Assembly: GCA_023391625.1 (NCBI GenBank)
Contig: JAEWAN010000020.1
Coordinates: forward strand, 1 to 21,208
Length of the DNA: 21,208 nt
Origin: Bacteroidota bacterium
Lineage (GTDB): Bacteria; Bacteroidota; Bacteroidia; Bacteroidales; Paludibacteraceae
Direction: 5' to 3'
Under the pieces are notes generated by a model. The model was not told the DNA's origin. It made no database searches and worked only from the letters and a program-made list of their open reading frames with translations. Positions 6,669 through 14,581 of this stretch are shown here, one piece after another. Every line of letters starts with the position of its first letter. Within the stretch, counting starts at the first letter, position 1. The position numbers were made by a program, and so were the translations under genes.

Positions 6669-7697
6669 ATGAAACGGTATCGTATGGCAGTCGTGGGCCT
6701 GCATTTTGGGAAATGGCTGATTGACAACGAGATAATCAAAGGATATGCCGCGCCTTATTTTGAGCTTGCCGCAGTTTGCGACCAGAATGAAGTACTGGCT
6801 CATGCATGTGCGCGGGAGTATCATGTAAAAGCTTACACCCGCCTGGAGGATGCGCTGGCAGACCGGGACATTGACCTGGTCACGCTGATTACCGGTCCCA
6901 ACCATCGCGCGAAGCTTTTGGACAAAATCGTGGATGCAGGTAAGGCCGTGATGACGACAAAACCCTTTGAAACGGACGCAGCCGAAGCGCTACGGATATT
7001 GAAAAAGGCAGAAGCAGCAGGCGTTCCGCTGTTTATTAACTCACCCCAGCCGGTCGCGCCGGATGATATTGCTTGTATCCAGGAATGGCAGGAAAAATAC
7101 GCATTGGGCCGTTTGGTCGGATATCATGCCAGCAATTGGGCGAGTTACCGTGAAGATCCGGATGGCACATGGTACGATGACCCGGAGCAGTGTCCGGCTG
7201 CGCCGCTGCTGCGGCTTGGAATATACTGTATAAGTGATTTGAGCTGGTTTATCCCGGAGGATATCGAAGAGCTGACGGTTGTGCAGTCGCGCGTTTTTAC
7301 GCGGCGTCCAACGTCGGACAACGCACACGCAACGGTCACACACGCAGACGGGACATTGGGAAGTATTTATTCTTCTTTTTGTGTTGGAGACGGAGAAGCC
7401 TATCAGAACCGTTTGGAGCTACAATTTGAAGGAGGAAGCGTGACCAGAAAAATCAATAGCATGCTTTTGCTGGAGGATGATTTTATAGAACTTGAACTTT
7501 CGACGCAATATCATGGAAAACACCTGACAGAGAAACGCACCTTGCCGAAATACGGAAGCGGCTACCGTTGGGATTGGATGCATCATGTATTGAACGGGGA
7601 ATCGCTGCCCGAAAAGCATACGCGGCCAGAGCAAATTGCCAAAAGCATCCGCTTGATTGAAAAAGTAAAAGAAGCTGCCCGTGAGCAGCGGAAATAA
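6669..7697 (+). CDS. Second Gfo/Idh/MocA-family oxidoreductase
   Basis: This 342-residue protein is a distant paralogue of the upstream enzyme. The Rossmann domain opens RMAVVGLHFGKW. The lysine motif reads MTTKPF (K98), replacing the usual EKP. In the C-terminal domain the expected G-x-H-x-x-D is GIYCISDL, so Tyr (Y186) stands where His is normal. A Tyr in this place is known in the glucose-fructose oxidoreductase branch, so the protein is probably active with different chemistry or substrate. ATG 6669 is preceded by AGGAGG at 6653-6658; a TTG at 6660 is too close to that site. It is followed directly by a bidirectional terminator, closing the isomerase-oxidoreductase unit. Two dissimilar members side by side often catalyse successive or opposite redox steps on one substrate (inference). 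Confidence 0.87.
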   Translation: MKRYRMAVVGLHFGKWLIDNEIIKGYAAPYFELAAVCDQNEVLAHACAREYHVKAYTRLEDALADRDIDLVTLITGPNHRAKLLDKIVDAGKAVMTTKPFETDAAEALRILKKAEAAGVPLFINSPQPVAPDDIACIQEWQEKYALGRLVGYHASNWASYREDPDGTWYDDPEQCPAAPLLRLGIYCISDLSWFIPEDIEELTVVQSRVFTRRPTSDNAHATVTHADGTLGSIYSSFCVGDGEAYQNRLELQFEGGSVTRKINSMLLLEDDFIELELSTQYHGKHLTEKRTLPKYGSGYRWDWMHHVLNGESLPEKHTRPEQIAKSIRLIEKVKEAAREQRK

Positions 7698-7731
7698 TTC
7701 AAAGGGCCCGGCTTCTGCCGGGCCTTTTGAA
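7698..7731. terminator. Bidirectional intrinsic terminator
   Basis: TTCAAAGGGCCCGGC, loop TTCT, GCCGGGCCTTTTGAA forms a 15-bp stem with one G-T type mismatch. A/T runs flank the GC core on both sides. It fills the 41-bp gap between the convergent oxidoreductase and response-regulator genes and can serve both. Confidence 0.9.
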
Positions 7732-7738
7732 TGAATGG

Positions 7739-9256
7739 TCAAGATTCTTTTCCTGCGAATTGAGAGGGTGTGTATCCGGTGTGCTTTTTGAATACCTGAC
7801 TGAAATATTGAGGATTTCCGCCCAGGCCCACTGCTTCGGCAACGTCTGTGATTTTTGCATGCGGGGTGTTTTGCAGTATCGTTTTTGCCCGTTCCATTCG
7901 CAAAGACGAAACATAGGAAGAAAATTTTTCTCCGGTCTTTCGCAAGAACTGTTTGCTTACATAATTGACATTCATGAACAGGACGTTCTGCGCGATTCCT
8001 TTCAGGGAAAGATTGGGGTCTGAAAGATGATCGTTTACATAGGTCAGAACCTTTTGAATGTAATCGTTCCCGCCGCATTCGCCATTGTCCTGGCGGGAAA
8101 GCCTGCTCAGATGCTCCAACAGAAGAGACTGCACTTCAAATACACTGGAACAGGAATAAACAGCAGCTATGACAGGCGCGGCTTCGGTGCCGACATCAGA
8201 GACGTGAGCGGGAAGAAGCTGATAAAGCATTTTGGTGGCAACCGTTCTGGCTGTATCGATGTCGTATACTTGTGCGAACAGCTGGTTCAATTCCCTTGTC
8301 TGAGCATCGGCGGACAATTGGGGGAAGGTCTGCATCAAATTGCATCCTGCCTCCAAAAGCTTGTGAACAGATGCGGCGGTATTGTACAGCTCGCGAAAGC
8401 TTCCGTCGGGAAGATATTGGTTTACACTGTCGAAAACACGAAGTTCCGGTACAAGAGAACGAAGCATCAAATCTGCGGAAGGGTAGTATTTGGCTGCACA
8501 GGTAATGGGGCTACCATCTACCTCAAGCTGTGAAAGCTCGGCTTTTAGCTGCTCTGTATCCTCCCGTCCGCTGATGCGCAGTACAAGAATGGCGACATTG
8601 CGGATTGCAAGTAGTCCGAAGAGCAAGCGGGCGCGATGGCGGGCGATGCAGGCATGGATTGCATCGGACAGACCTAGGGGCATCATACCGCCTCCATGCG
8701 CCAAATAAAATGTGGCAAAGTCGGTATCCGACGCTTTCAGCATTGCGCAATAATCGTCAATCTCTTTTTCAATATCGCTGTCCGGCAAAAAAATGTCGTT
8801 TAAAAACTGTTCCTGCATGGTAGCTTGTACGCGGCTTTGCAGCAACATATTTTCCTGGCGGAGCACCCGAAGCGTTCCCAGTTTTTCTCTGCGCTTTTTC
8901 ACGCTTGTAACGGCATTCAAAATCTGTTCCCGATTGCAGGGCTTGAGCAGATATTGGTGCACTCCATATTGCAGTGCACGCTGTGCAAAATCGAACCTCT
9001 CATATCCGGAAATAATGATAAAAGAGATTGTCTCGTCGATGGAGCGGATGCGCTCAATCAGATCGAGACCGTTCATTCCGGGCATATTGATATCAAGAAG
9101 CACGATATCTGGATACTCATCAAGAATCATGTTGTAAGTTTCGATGCCATCCCGGCAGGTGCCGAGCAATTGTATTCCGTTGCTGTTCCAGTCGATGATT
9201 CGGCTGATTGTCTCGCGGACCAATGGTTCGTCATCGGCAATGATCATACGCAGCAT
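7739..9256 (-). CDS. AraC-type response regulator (YesN-like)
   Basis: This 505-residue transcription factor has a receiver domain at residues 1-120 with acidic pocket D8/D9, phospho-acceptor D55 in VLLDINMPG, switch residue S83 and K105 in YLLKP. A long middle region of about 270 residues has no motif I recognise. The C-terminal AraC domain (about 400-500) contains two helix-turn-helices, the second around ITDVAEAVGLGGNPQYFSQVFKKHTGYTP. It starts 15 nt after the kinase gene with GGAGGG seven bases before its ATG, so the two are one operon. YesN-type regulators activate adjacent sugar-import operons; the divergent transport operon, with two tandem 21-bp repeats in its control region, is the likely target. 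The 3' end meets a shared terminator. Confidence 0.94.
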   Translation of the reverse strand: MLRMIIADDEPLVRETISRIIDWNSNGIQLLGTCRDGIETYNMILDEYPDIVLLDINMPGMNGLDLIERIRSIDETISFIIISGYERFDFAQRALQYGVHQYLLKPCNREQILNAVTSVKKRREKLGTLRVLRQENMLLQSRVQATMQEQFLNDIFLPDSDIEKEIDDYCAMLKASDTDFATFYLAHGGGMMPLGLSDAIHACIARHRARLLFGLLAIRNVAILVLRISGREDTEQLKAELSQLEVDGSPITCAAKYYPSADLMLRSLVPELRVFDSVNQYLPDGSFRELYNTAASVHKLLEAGCNLMQTFPQLSADAQTRELNQLFAQVYDIDTARTVATKMLYQLLPAHVSDVGTEAAPVIAAVYSCSSVFEVQSLLLEHLSRLSRQDNGECGGNDYIQKVLTYVNDHLSDPNLSLKGIAQNVLFMNVNYVSKQFLRKTGEKFSSYVSSLRMERAKTILQNTPHAKITDVAEAVGLGGNPQYFSQVFKKHTGYTPSQFAGKES

Positions 9257-9271
9257 AAAGTCCCTCCTGTT

Positions 9272-11020
9272 TCAATGGCCAGAAAGCGGAACAAGGATTT
9301 CGACTGTCGCGATATTATCTGAATTGGAAAAAGAAAGTCCATACGCATCTCCAAAAAGCAGTTGTATACGGGAATGAATATTCAGTAGCCCAATTCCGAA
9401 CCCATTGGGCGTTATTTCTCCGCTTTCCAGTTTTTTTAGAATATCAGGATCAATTTCAGACCCTGTATTGCTGACGGAAATTACAGCGCAGGTTTGATTC
9501 TTCTGTTGTGCGGACACAAAAATGGTGCAGGTGTCTGCATAGGGCTCCAAAGAATAGCGTATCGCATTTTCGACCAACGGCTGTAAGATCATCTTGGGCA
9601 CAGGGACCTGCAGCAGAGAAGGCATAATATCTGTGTGATAAACCAAACGGTCGCCATATCGTATTTGCTGAATGCGCAGGTAGTGATGCAGCAATTCCAG
9701 TTCGTTCTGTAATGGGAGTATTTCGGATTTTTCGCTAAGGGTGCTTCGCAGCAAAGCGCTTAAGGATTCGACAATGACAGGGATCGTGGGGGCATTGAGC
9801 GCTTCCGCTTCCCAGTTGATGGCGTTGAGCGTATTGTATAGAAAATGCGGGTTGATCTGCTGCTGCAGGGCTTTGAGCTGCGTATCTTTTATCAGAAGCT
9901 GTTTGATATAGTTGTCCTCAATGAGAGTATTGATCTTGCAGACCATATCGTCAAACTCATTGTGCAGCATGCCAAGCTCATCATGCCGTTGTGTATAATC
10001 ATAGGAGGACGCTGGAGTATGGTTCTGGCCGGCATTCCCCTTATAATAATTGATTTTTTCTATCAGTGTGCCTAAATGATGGAGCAAATTGCGCACAAAT
10101 AAATGGCTAAAGGAAACGGTAAGCGCAACGACCGCAAGAACGATGACGGCACATAAAATATTATTGCGTACCAGTGTGCGGAATATTTCACTGTACGCCG
10201 GAGCCAAAATACAGGTATAAGGCGTGGAGGCAATTGGCTTTTGTACGATGAAGCGCATGGCGCCGCCTATGCGTTCGATCCTGTACGAGGTGCTTTCTGA
10301 GGTGGAAAGATACTGTTCCACACCCGCATCCTCATATGGATAGATTGCCTGCTGACCATGCGCCAAATACAGTGCAGTATTGTCGATGCGGGCAAAAGAG
10401 GTGATGCTGTCTTTTACCATCTTGTCCAGATTCAAATAAAGTGTAAGCACGCCAAGCTCGGACAGATCCATATTTTTAACACGGCGTATGGTACGAGTGC
10501 AAACAAGCTGGGGCTGTCCGTCCAAATCTTCCAGCACCAGAAAAGAGTATGCGCCCTGTTGAGAAATTGCAGCGGCATGGATTTCCTTTTGGTTTTCCTC
10601 TGTATCCGTGATGGTGCGTTTCCCTAAAATCAGACTGCTGGCGCCCCCGTAATCCAGGTGGATGCACTCAATATACTTGTTATGATTACTGTATCCGGTC
10701 AACTGCCGGCTGAGCGTGGTCAATGCTGCTTTGCGGGCAATCTGATCTTCACTTTCGCGGGCGGTGACAAGCGCCTGTTGAATCGTTTCATTGGTGGCAA
10801 TCTGCTGGGAAAGCTCAGCGTTGGTTTGGAACAGAGAAGCGAGATTTTCAGCAGAGAATGTAAGGGCGTCTGCCGTACGTTTATAGATCATCTCGTTGTA
10901 GGTATCGACCAAACGGAAAGATGCCCAGATGAACGCCCCGCACAATATCCCCACACAGGCAAAAATCAGCAATGTGAATTTTGTTTGCAGTTTCGTGTCG
11001 CGGAACCAACGTTTCAGCAT
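9272..11020 (-). CDS. Membrane sensor histidine kinase (YesM/LytS-type)
   Basis: This 582-residue kinase senses an extracellular signal and phosphorylates the downstream regulator. Transmembrane segments are at about residues 13-35 and 287-308, enclosing an extracellular sensor of about 250 residues with a Cache-like layout. A HAMP linker follows (about 309-363). The His-kinase domain has phospho-acceptor H392 in QQQINPHFLYNTLNAINW. The ATPase domain shows the N box at LQPLVENAIRYSL (N485) and the G box GFGIGLLNIHSR (540-551). These features define the HPK8/YesM class typical of Firmicutes carbohydrate loci. The start has GGGAG upstream of ATG 11020. The ligand is probably an oligosaccharide, or the loaded binding protein encoded next door; this is inference from position. 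Confidence 0.95.
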   Translation of the reverse strand: MLKRWFRDTKLQTKFTLLIFACVGILCGAFIWASFRLVDTYNEMIYKRTADALTFSAENLASLFQTNAELSQQIATNETIQQALVTARESEDQIARKAALTTLSRQLTGYSNHNKYIECIHLDYGGASSLILGKRTITDTEENQKEIHAAAISQQGAYSFLVLEDLDGQPQLVCTRTIRRVKNMDLSELGVLTLYLNLDKMVKDSITSFARIDNTALYLAHGQQAIYPYEDAGVEQYLSTSESTSYRIERIGGAMRFIVQKPIASTPYTCILAPAYSEIFRTLVRNNILCAVIVLAVVALTVSFSHLFVRNLLHHLGTLIEKINYYKGNAGQNHTPASSYDYTQRHDELGMLHNEFDDMVCKINTLIEDNYIKQLLIKDTQLKALQQQINPHFLYNTLNAINWEAEALNAPTIPVIVESLSALLRSTLSEKSEILPLQNELELLHHYLRIQQIRYGDRLVYHTDIMPSLLQVPVPKMILQPLVENAIRYSLEPYADTCTIFVSAQQKNQTCAVISVSNTGSEIDPDILKKLESGEITPNGFGIGLLNIHSRIQLLFGDAYGLSFSNSDNIATVEILVPLSGH

Positions 11021-11063
11021 GCAGTATCACTCCCTTATGCGCTGTAACGATATCTTATTTATT

Positions 11064-11092
11064 ATTGTAAAGAAATGACAGAAAGAATGCAA
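11064..11092 (-). promoter_or_regulatory. Predicted promoter of the kinase-regulator operon
   Basis: On the minus strand TTGCAT (11087-11092) is followed after 17 bases by TACAAT (11064-11069). The -10 box is one base from consensus; the -35 box is weaker (three of six). Start expected near 11057, about 37 nt before the kinase ATG. Confidence 0.5.
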
Positions 11093-11124
11093 TGCGGCGG
11101 AATGGAGTAGAGAACAGTTATTTC

Positions 11125-11166
11125 GGAAAACACACTTTTTTGAACAGAGAACACGCTTTTTTGAAC
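11125..11166. repeat. Two exact-tandem 21-bp repeats, candidate response-regulator sites
   Basis: Bases 11125-11145 and 11146-11166 agree at 18 of 21 positions and abut with no spacer; all three differences are purine transitions. Each ends with a T6 tract and GAAC. A weaker third copy at 11174-11194 agrees at 15 of 21. A 21-bp period is two helical turns, placing both repeats on one face of DNA, as expected for a dimeric AraC-type activator. They lie upstream of the binding-protein promoter. Confidence 0.65.
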
Positions 11167-11216
11167 GCAGAAGGAAAACGTCATTTTTTTTAACGCAAAC
11201 AAAGCGGTTCTCTTTC

Positions 11217-11245
11217 TTCACGAACCCGTATATTTGCGGTATGCT
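11217..11245 (+). promoter_or_regulatory. Predicted promoter of the transport/hydrolase operon
   Basis: TTCACG (11217-11222), 17-base spacer, TATGCT (11240-11245); both boxes match consensus at four of six positions, consistent with a weak, activator-dependent promoter. Start expected near 11252, leaving a leader of about 60 nt. An inverted repeat GGTTC-N11-GAACC (11206-11226) overlaps the -35 box. Confidence 0.5.
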
Positions 11246-11310
11246 TAAATCACGGAAGCGCAAAAGAAAAACTGCGCTGGAGAAAAACGGAAAATTAAGG
11301 AGGAGCGTAC

Positions 11311-12657
11311 ATGAAAAAGTTACTCAGCATCGTATTGTCTGTCGTGTTGGCGGCGGGCCTGCTGGCTGGCTGCAGTTCAAGCAGATCTGGCAGCACAAGC
11401 ACTGCCAGTCAGGGTTCGACGCCTGCAAGCACTGCGTCAACGGACAATGGGGAGAAGAAAGTCATTCGCGTTGCGTGGTGGGGCGGCCAGGCGCGTGCGG
11501 ATATGACGACGCAGGTCTGCGAAATGTATATGGCCGAGCACCCGGATGTACAGATCGAAGTGGAATTTTCCGATTATACAGGTTATTTTGACAAGCTGGC
11601 TGTTGAAGCGGCGTCCGGAACGATGCCTGATATTTTCCAGGCGACCCGTGATAATGTGGTCGAGTTCAGTGACAAGGGCCTGCTTCTGCCACTGAATGAG
11701 TATGCTGACAGCGGCGTTCTGGATTTCAGCCAAGTGTCTGAAGATGCAAAATCCACGCTGACGCGCGACGGCAACCTGTATGGTATCATCTTAGGTTCTA
11801 TCGCGGGCGCGATGAGCTATGACCCGGATGTCGTGAAAGAGGCAGGCGTTGAGATTTATGATGCAATGCCCTGGAGCGAATTCGTACAGGCCGCGAAAAC
11901 GATTTATGAAAAGACGGGCGTCCAGACTTCGTTCGACAGCGGAGATCCGATTACGCAGGTGGCAATGATTGCCCGTGCCAAAGGGTATCAGCTTTACAGC
12001 GAAGATGGAAAGTCCTTGGGCTTCCCGGATGCCAGCATCCCCACGGAATATTTCCAGCGTTATGAAGACGGTTTGAAAGAGGGCTATATCGTCGATCCTC
12101 AGATTTATGTAGAGCGCGACGTGGGTGCGGTAGAGCAGCGCCCGATTGTAGACGGCATGGTGTGGAACGATTTTGGTTGGTGCAACGCACAGGGGCTCTA
12201 TGATGCGATGCAAGGAGCCGGCCGGAATATGGCTATGGTGTCCTACCCGGTTGCCGACGATGCGACCACGCCTTCCAACTATCTGCGTGTGGGTACAAGC
12301 TTCCATGTAAGCGCGAACACGCAGTATCCGGAAGTCTGCGCGGATTTCCTGAGTTATTTCATGAACTCTGTTGAGGCTAATAAAGTGTTGAATGCCGAGC
12401 GCGGCGCACCTGTCAACAGCGAAGTTCTGGCAGCATTGTCTGCTGACGCAGAAGGCTTCCAGAAGGACATGCTGGACTTTATGGGAAAAGTGGGCGAATA
12501 TTGCAGCCCGTATGAAGTGTTTGACCCAGCCGCGCAATCTGAAGTTATTGACGTGTTGAAATCTTTGCTGGAGCAGGTGGGCTACGGTAAGATGTCCGCG
12601 CAGGAAGCCGGCGAAGAATTCTTTACCAAGGCAAACGATATCCTGCAGGCCGCTTAA
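11311..12657 (+). CDS. Sugar ABC transporter solute-binding lipoprotein
   Basis: This 448-residue extracellular receptor belongs to the family 1 (CUT1-type) sugar-binding proteins and delivers oligosaccharides to the two permeases downstream. A lipoprotein signal peptide with lipobox LLAGC places the lipid-anchored Cys at residue 21; a flexible Ser/Thr/Ala-rich linker (about 22-50) follows. The mature domain opens VIRVAWWGGQARADM and continues with the typical FDKLAVEAASGTMPDIFQ. AAGGAGGAG precedes ATG 11311. It is the first gene of the operon, divergent from the kinase gene. A hairpin after its stop probably keeps it more abundant than the permeases. The ligand is inferred to be an unsaturated pectic oligosaccharide because GH105, GH2, GH3 and KduI genes follow. 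Confidence 0.94.
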   Translation: MKKLLSIVLSVVLAAGLLAGCSSSRSGSTSTASQGSTPASTASTDNGEKKVIRVAWWGGQARADMTTQVCEMYMAEHPDVQIEVEFSDYTGYFDKLAVEAASGTMPDIFQATRDNVVEFSDKGLLLPLNEYADSGVLDFSQVSEDAKSTLTRDGNLYGIILGSIAGAMSYDPDVVKEAGVEIYDAMPWSEFVQAAKTIYEKTGVQTSFDSGDPITQVAMIARAKGYQLYSEDGKSLGFPDASIPTEYFQRYEDGLKEGYIVDPQIYVERDVGAVEQRPIVDGMVWNDFGWCNAQGLYDAMQGAGRNMAMVSYPVADDATTPSNYLRVGTSFHVSANTQYPEVCADFLSYFMNSVEANKVLNAERGAPVNSEVLAALSADAEGFQKDMLDFMGKVGEYCSPYEVFDPAAQSEVIDVLKSLLEQVGYGKMSAQEAGEEFFTKANDILQAA

Positions 12658-12695
12658 CATCAAAAAGCAGATGCCTGTTTTATTCTGATCAACAT

Positions 12696-12744
12696 CACCC
12701 CGGCTTGCGCGCCTTGCAAAAGACGCAGGGCCGGGGTGCTTTTT
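12696..12744 (+). terminator. Leaky terminator/attenuator between binding protein and permeases
   Basis: CACCCCGGC (12696-12704) pairs perfectly with GCCGGGGTG (12730-12738), followed by C and T5. The 25-base loop is large. The permease ribosome binding site begins at the end of the T run. Such hairpins after binding-protein genes allow partial read-through and stabilise the upstream mRNA. Confidence 0.7.
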
Positions 12745-12765
12745 AAGGAGGCGTTTTTAAACGTG

Positions 12766-13680
12766 ATGCTGCAAAAAAAAAGCGGCGAAAAAAAATCGTT
12801 TGCACAGATCATGAACTCGGACAGTGTAAGCGGATATATTTTTATTTTGCCGTTTGTAATCGGATTCTTGGTGTTTACCGTATTCCCCATGCTGGCTTCA
12901 TTGGTGCTGTCTTTTACGGACTATGATATGCTTTCCGCTCCGGTGTTTGTCGGTCTGAAAAATTATAAGCAGATGTTTACGCAGGACCCGCTGATTTATA
13001 AAACATTATTCAATACGTTTTATTTCACGGTCACAAGCGTTCCTTTGAAATTGGCATTTGCGCTGATGGTTGCGATGCTGCTGGTGAACACCAATAAAAT
13101 CACGAGCATTTACCGTGCGATGTTTTATCTGCCCTCCATGGTAGGCGGCAGCGTAGCAATTGCAGTGCTGTGGCGCAGGATGTTCGCGGGCGATGGCTTG
13201 GTCAATGCGCTGTTGGGAGCTGTAGGTCTGCCAGATGATGTGTATTGGCTTGGAAATGAAAATACTGCAATCTGGACCTTGATTATCCTGGCTGTTTGGC
13301 AGTTTGGGTCGCCCATGCTCATTTTTGTTGCGGGTCTCAAACAAATTCCTTCCAGCCTGTACGAAGCGGCCACGGTGGACGGAGCCGGACCGGTAAGAAA
13401 GTTTTTTAAGATCACATTGCCGATGCTCAGCCCGACGATCTTTTTTAATCTTATCATGCAGATGATCGGCGCGCTTACGGCATTTACCCAATGCTTTATT
13501 ATCACCAACGGAAAACCGCTGGATTCCACATTGTTCTATGCGGTTTATTTATACCGGCAGTCTCTTACCTATTCCAATATGGGCTATGGAAGCGCGATGG
13601 CGTGGCTGATGGTAGTAATCATCGGTACGCTGACAGCTATCGTGTTCAAAACATCCGATAAATGGGTATATGAAGGCTGA
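12766..13680 (+). CDS. Sugar ABC transporter permease (UgpA/LplB-type)
   Basis: This membrane protein of about 304 residues is one half of the transport channel. Hydrophobic segments consistent with six membrane helices are visible, starting with ILPFVIGFLVFTVFPMLASL. The cytoplasmic EAA loop reads SSLYEAATVDGAGPVRKFFKITLPML, where the ATPase docks, with its conserved EAA and G. AAGGAGG at 12745-12751 serves either GTG 12763 or ATG 12766; I chose ATG, though the GTG is better spaced. A further in-frame GTG at 12736 lies inside the hairpin and is unlikely. The partner permease starts 18 nt after the stop. No ATPase gene is present in the visible operon, so a shared multi-sugar ATPase (MsmK-like) must be supplied from elsewhere, as is usual in Firmicutes. 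Confidence 0.93.
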   Translation: MLQKKSGEKKSFAQIMNSDSVSGYIFILPFVIGFLVFTVFPMLASLVLSFTDYDMLSAPVFVGLKNYKQMFTQDPLIYKTLFNTFYFTVTSVPLKLAFALMVAMLLVNTNKITSIYRAMFYLPSMVGGSVAIAVLWRRMFAGDGLVNALLGAVGLPDDVYWLGNENTAIWTLIILAVWQFGSPMLIFVAGLKQIPSSLYEAATVDGAGPVRKFFKITLPMLSPTIFFNLIMQMIGALTAFTQCFIITNGKPLDSTLFYAVYLYRQSLTYSNMGYGSAMAWLMVVIIGTLTAIVFKTSDKWVYEG

Positions 13681-13698
13681 TGCCGGAAAGGAACAGTT

Positions 13699-14550
13699 AT
13701 GACTTCGATCAAAACCAAAAAAATGCTTTCCAAAGCCGGATACTATATTTTTGTATCACTACTGGCTTTTGCGATGTGCTATCCGCTGATCTGGATGCTG
13801 TGCAGTTCGTTCAAGGAAACGAACACAATCTTCGCGACGGCAACAAGTCTTATTCCGGATCCGTTTGTGCTGAAGAATTATCCCAATGGCTGGAAAGGCT
13901 TCGGCGGAATTTCCTTTGCAACCTTTTTTAAAAACAGCGGTTTTGTAACGGTGCTTTCTACCATTGGAATCGTTGCGTCGTCTACGGTCACTGCGTACGG
14001 TTTTGCACGCATTCGTTTTCCTGGCAGTAAAATATGGTTCAGTTGTATGCTGCTTTCAATGATGATACCGTTTCAGGTGTTGATGGTTCCGCAATATATG
14101 ATGTTTAATCTGTTCGGCTGGACCGGCACCTATCTGCCGCTTATCGTACCCTCCTTTTTTATCAATGGGTTCGGAATTTTTCTTACAGTACAGTTTATCA
14201 AGGGCATTCCGAGAGACCTGGATGAAGCGGCCAAAATAGATGGATGCAGCACCTATACTATTTTTTTGCGAATCATCGTACCGCTGATTGTACCGGCAAT
14301 GGTGACAAACGGTATTTTTGCGTTTATTGGAAAATGGGACGATTTCATGAGCGCCCTGCTTTACCTGAACAAACCCCGGCAGTACACGCTCGCGCTTGCG
14401 CTTAAGCTGTTTTGCGACCCGTCCTCCACATCGGACTGGGGCGCAATGTTTGCAATGGCGATTTTATCTTTGATCCCGGTGTTTTTGATCTTTGCGTTTT
14501 TCCAGAAGTATTTGGTGGAGGGAATCAGTGCGTCCGGCCTGAAGGGATAA
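13699..14550 (+). CDS. Sugar ABC transporter permease (MalG/LplC-type)
   Basis: This 283-residue protein is the second channel subunit of the CUT1-type importer. Six membrane helices are expected; the first is YIFVSLLAFAMCYPLIWMLC after a short cytoplasmic N-terminus. The EAA loop is RDLDEAAKIDGCSTYTIFLR followed by IIVPLIVPA, a strong match to MalG-type permeases. The C-terminus AFFQKYLVEGISASGLKG is the typical family ending. AAAGGAA lies upstream of ATG 13699. It belongs to the operon with the binding protein, first permease and three glycosidases. Together with the first permease it forms the membrane heterodimer. Confidence 0.95.
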   Translation: MTSIKTKKMLSKAGYYIFVSLLAFAMCYPLIWMLCSSFKETNTIFATATSLIPDPFVLKNYPNGWKGFGGISFATFFKNSGFVTVLSTIGIVASSTVTAYGFARIRFPGSKIWFSCMLLSMMIPFQVLMVPQYMMFNLFGWTGTYLPLIVPSFFINGFGIFLTVQFIKGIPRDLDEAAKIDGCSTYTIFLRIIVPLIVPAMVTNGIFAFIGKWDDFMSALLYLNKPRQYTLALALKLFCDPSSTSDWGAMFAMAILSLIPVFLIFAFFQKYLVEGISASGLKG

Positions 14551-14581
14551 ACGCCAAGGTGAATAGGAGAAAGGTGATTTT

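Noticed and set aside
11791..12663. Minus-strand frame of 290 codons opposite the binding-protein gene
   Set aside because: Antisense shadow of a well-supported lipoprotein gene; no ribosome binding site or domain.
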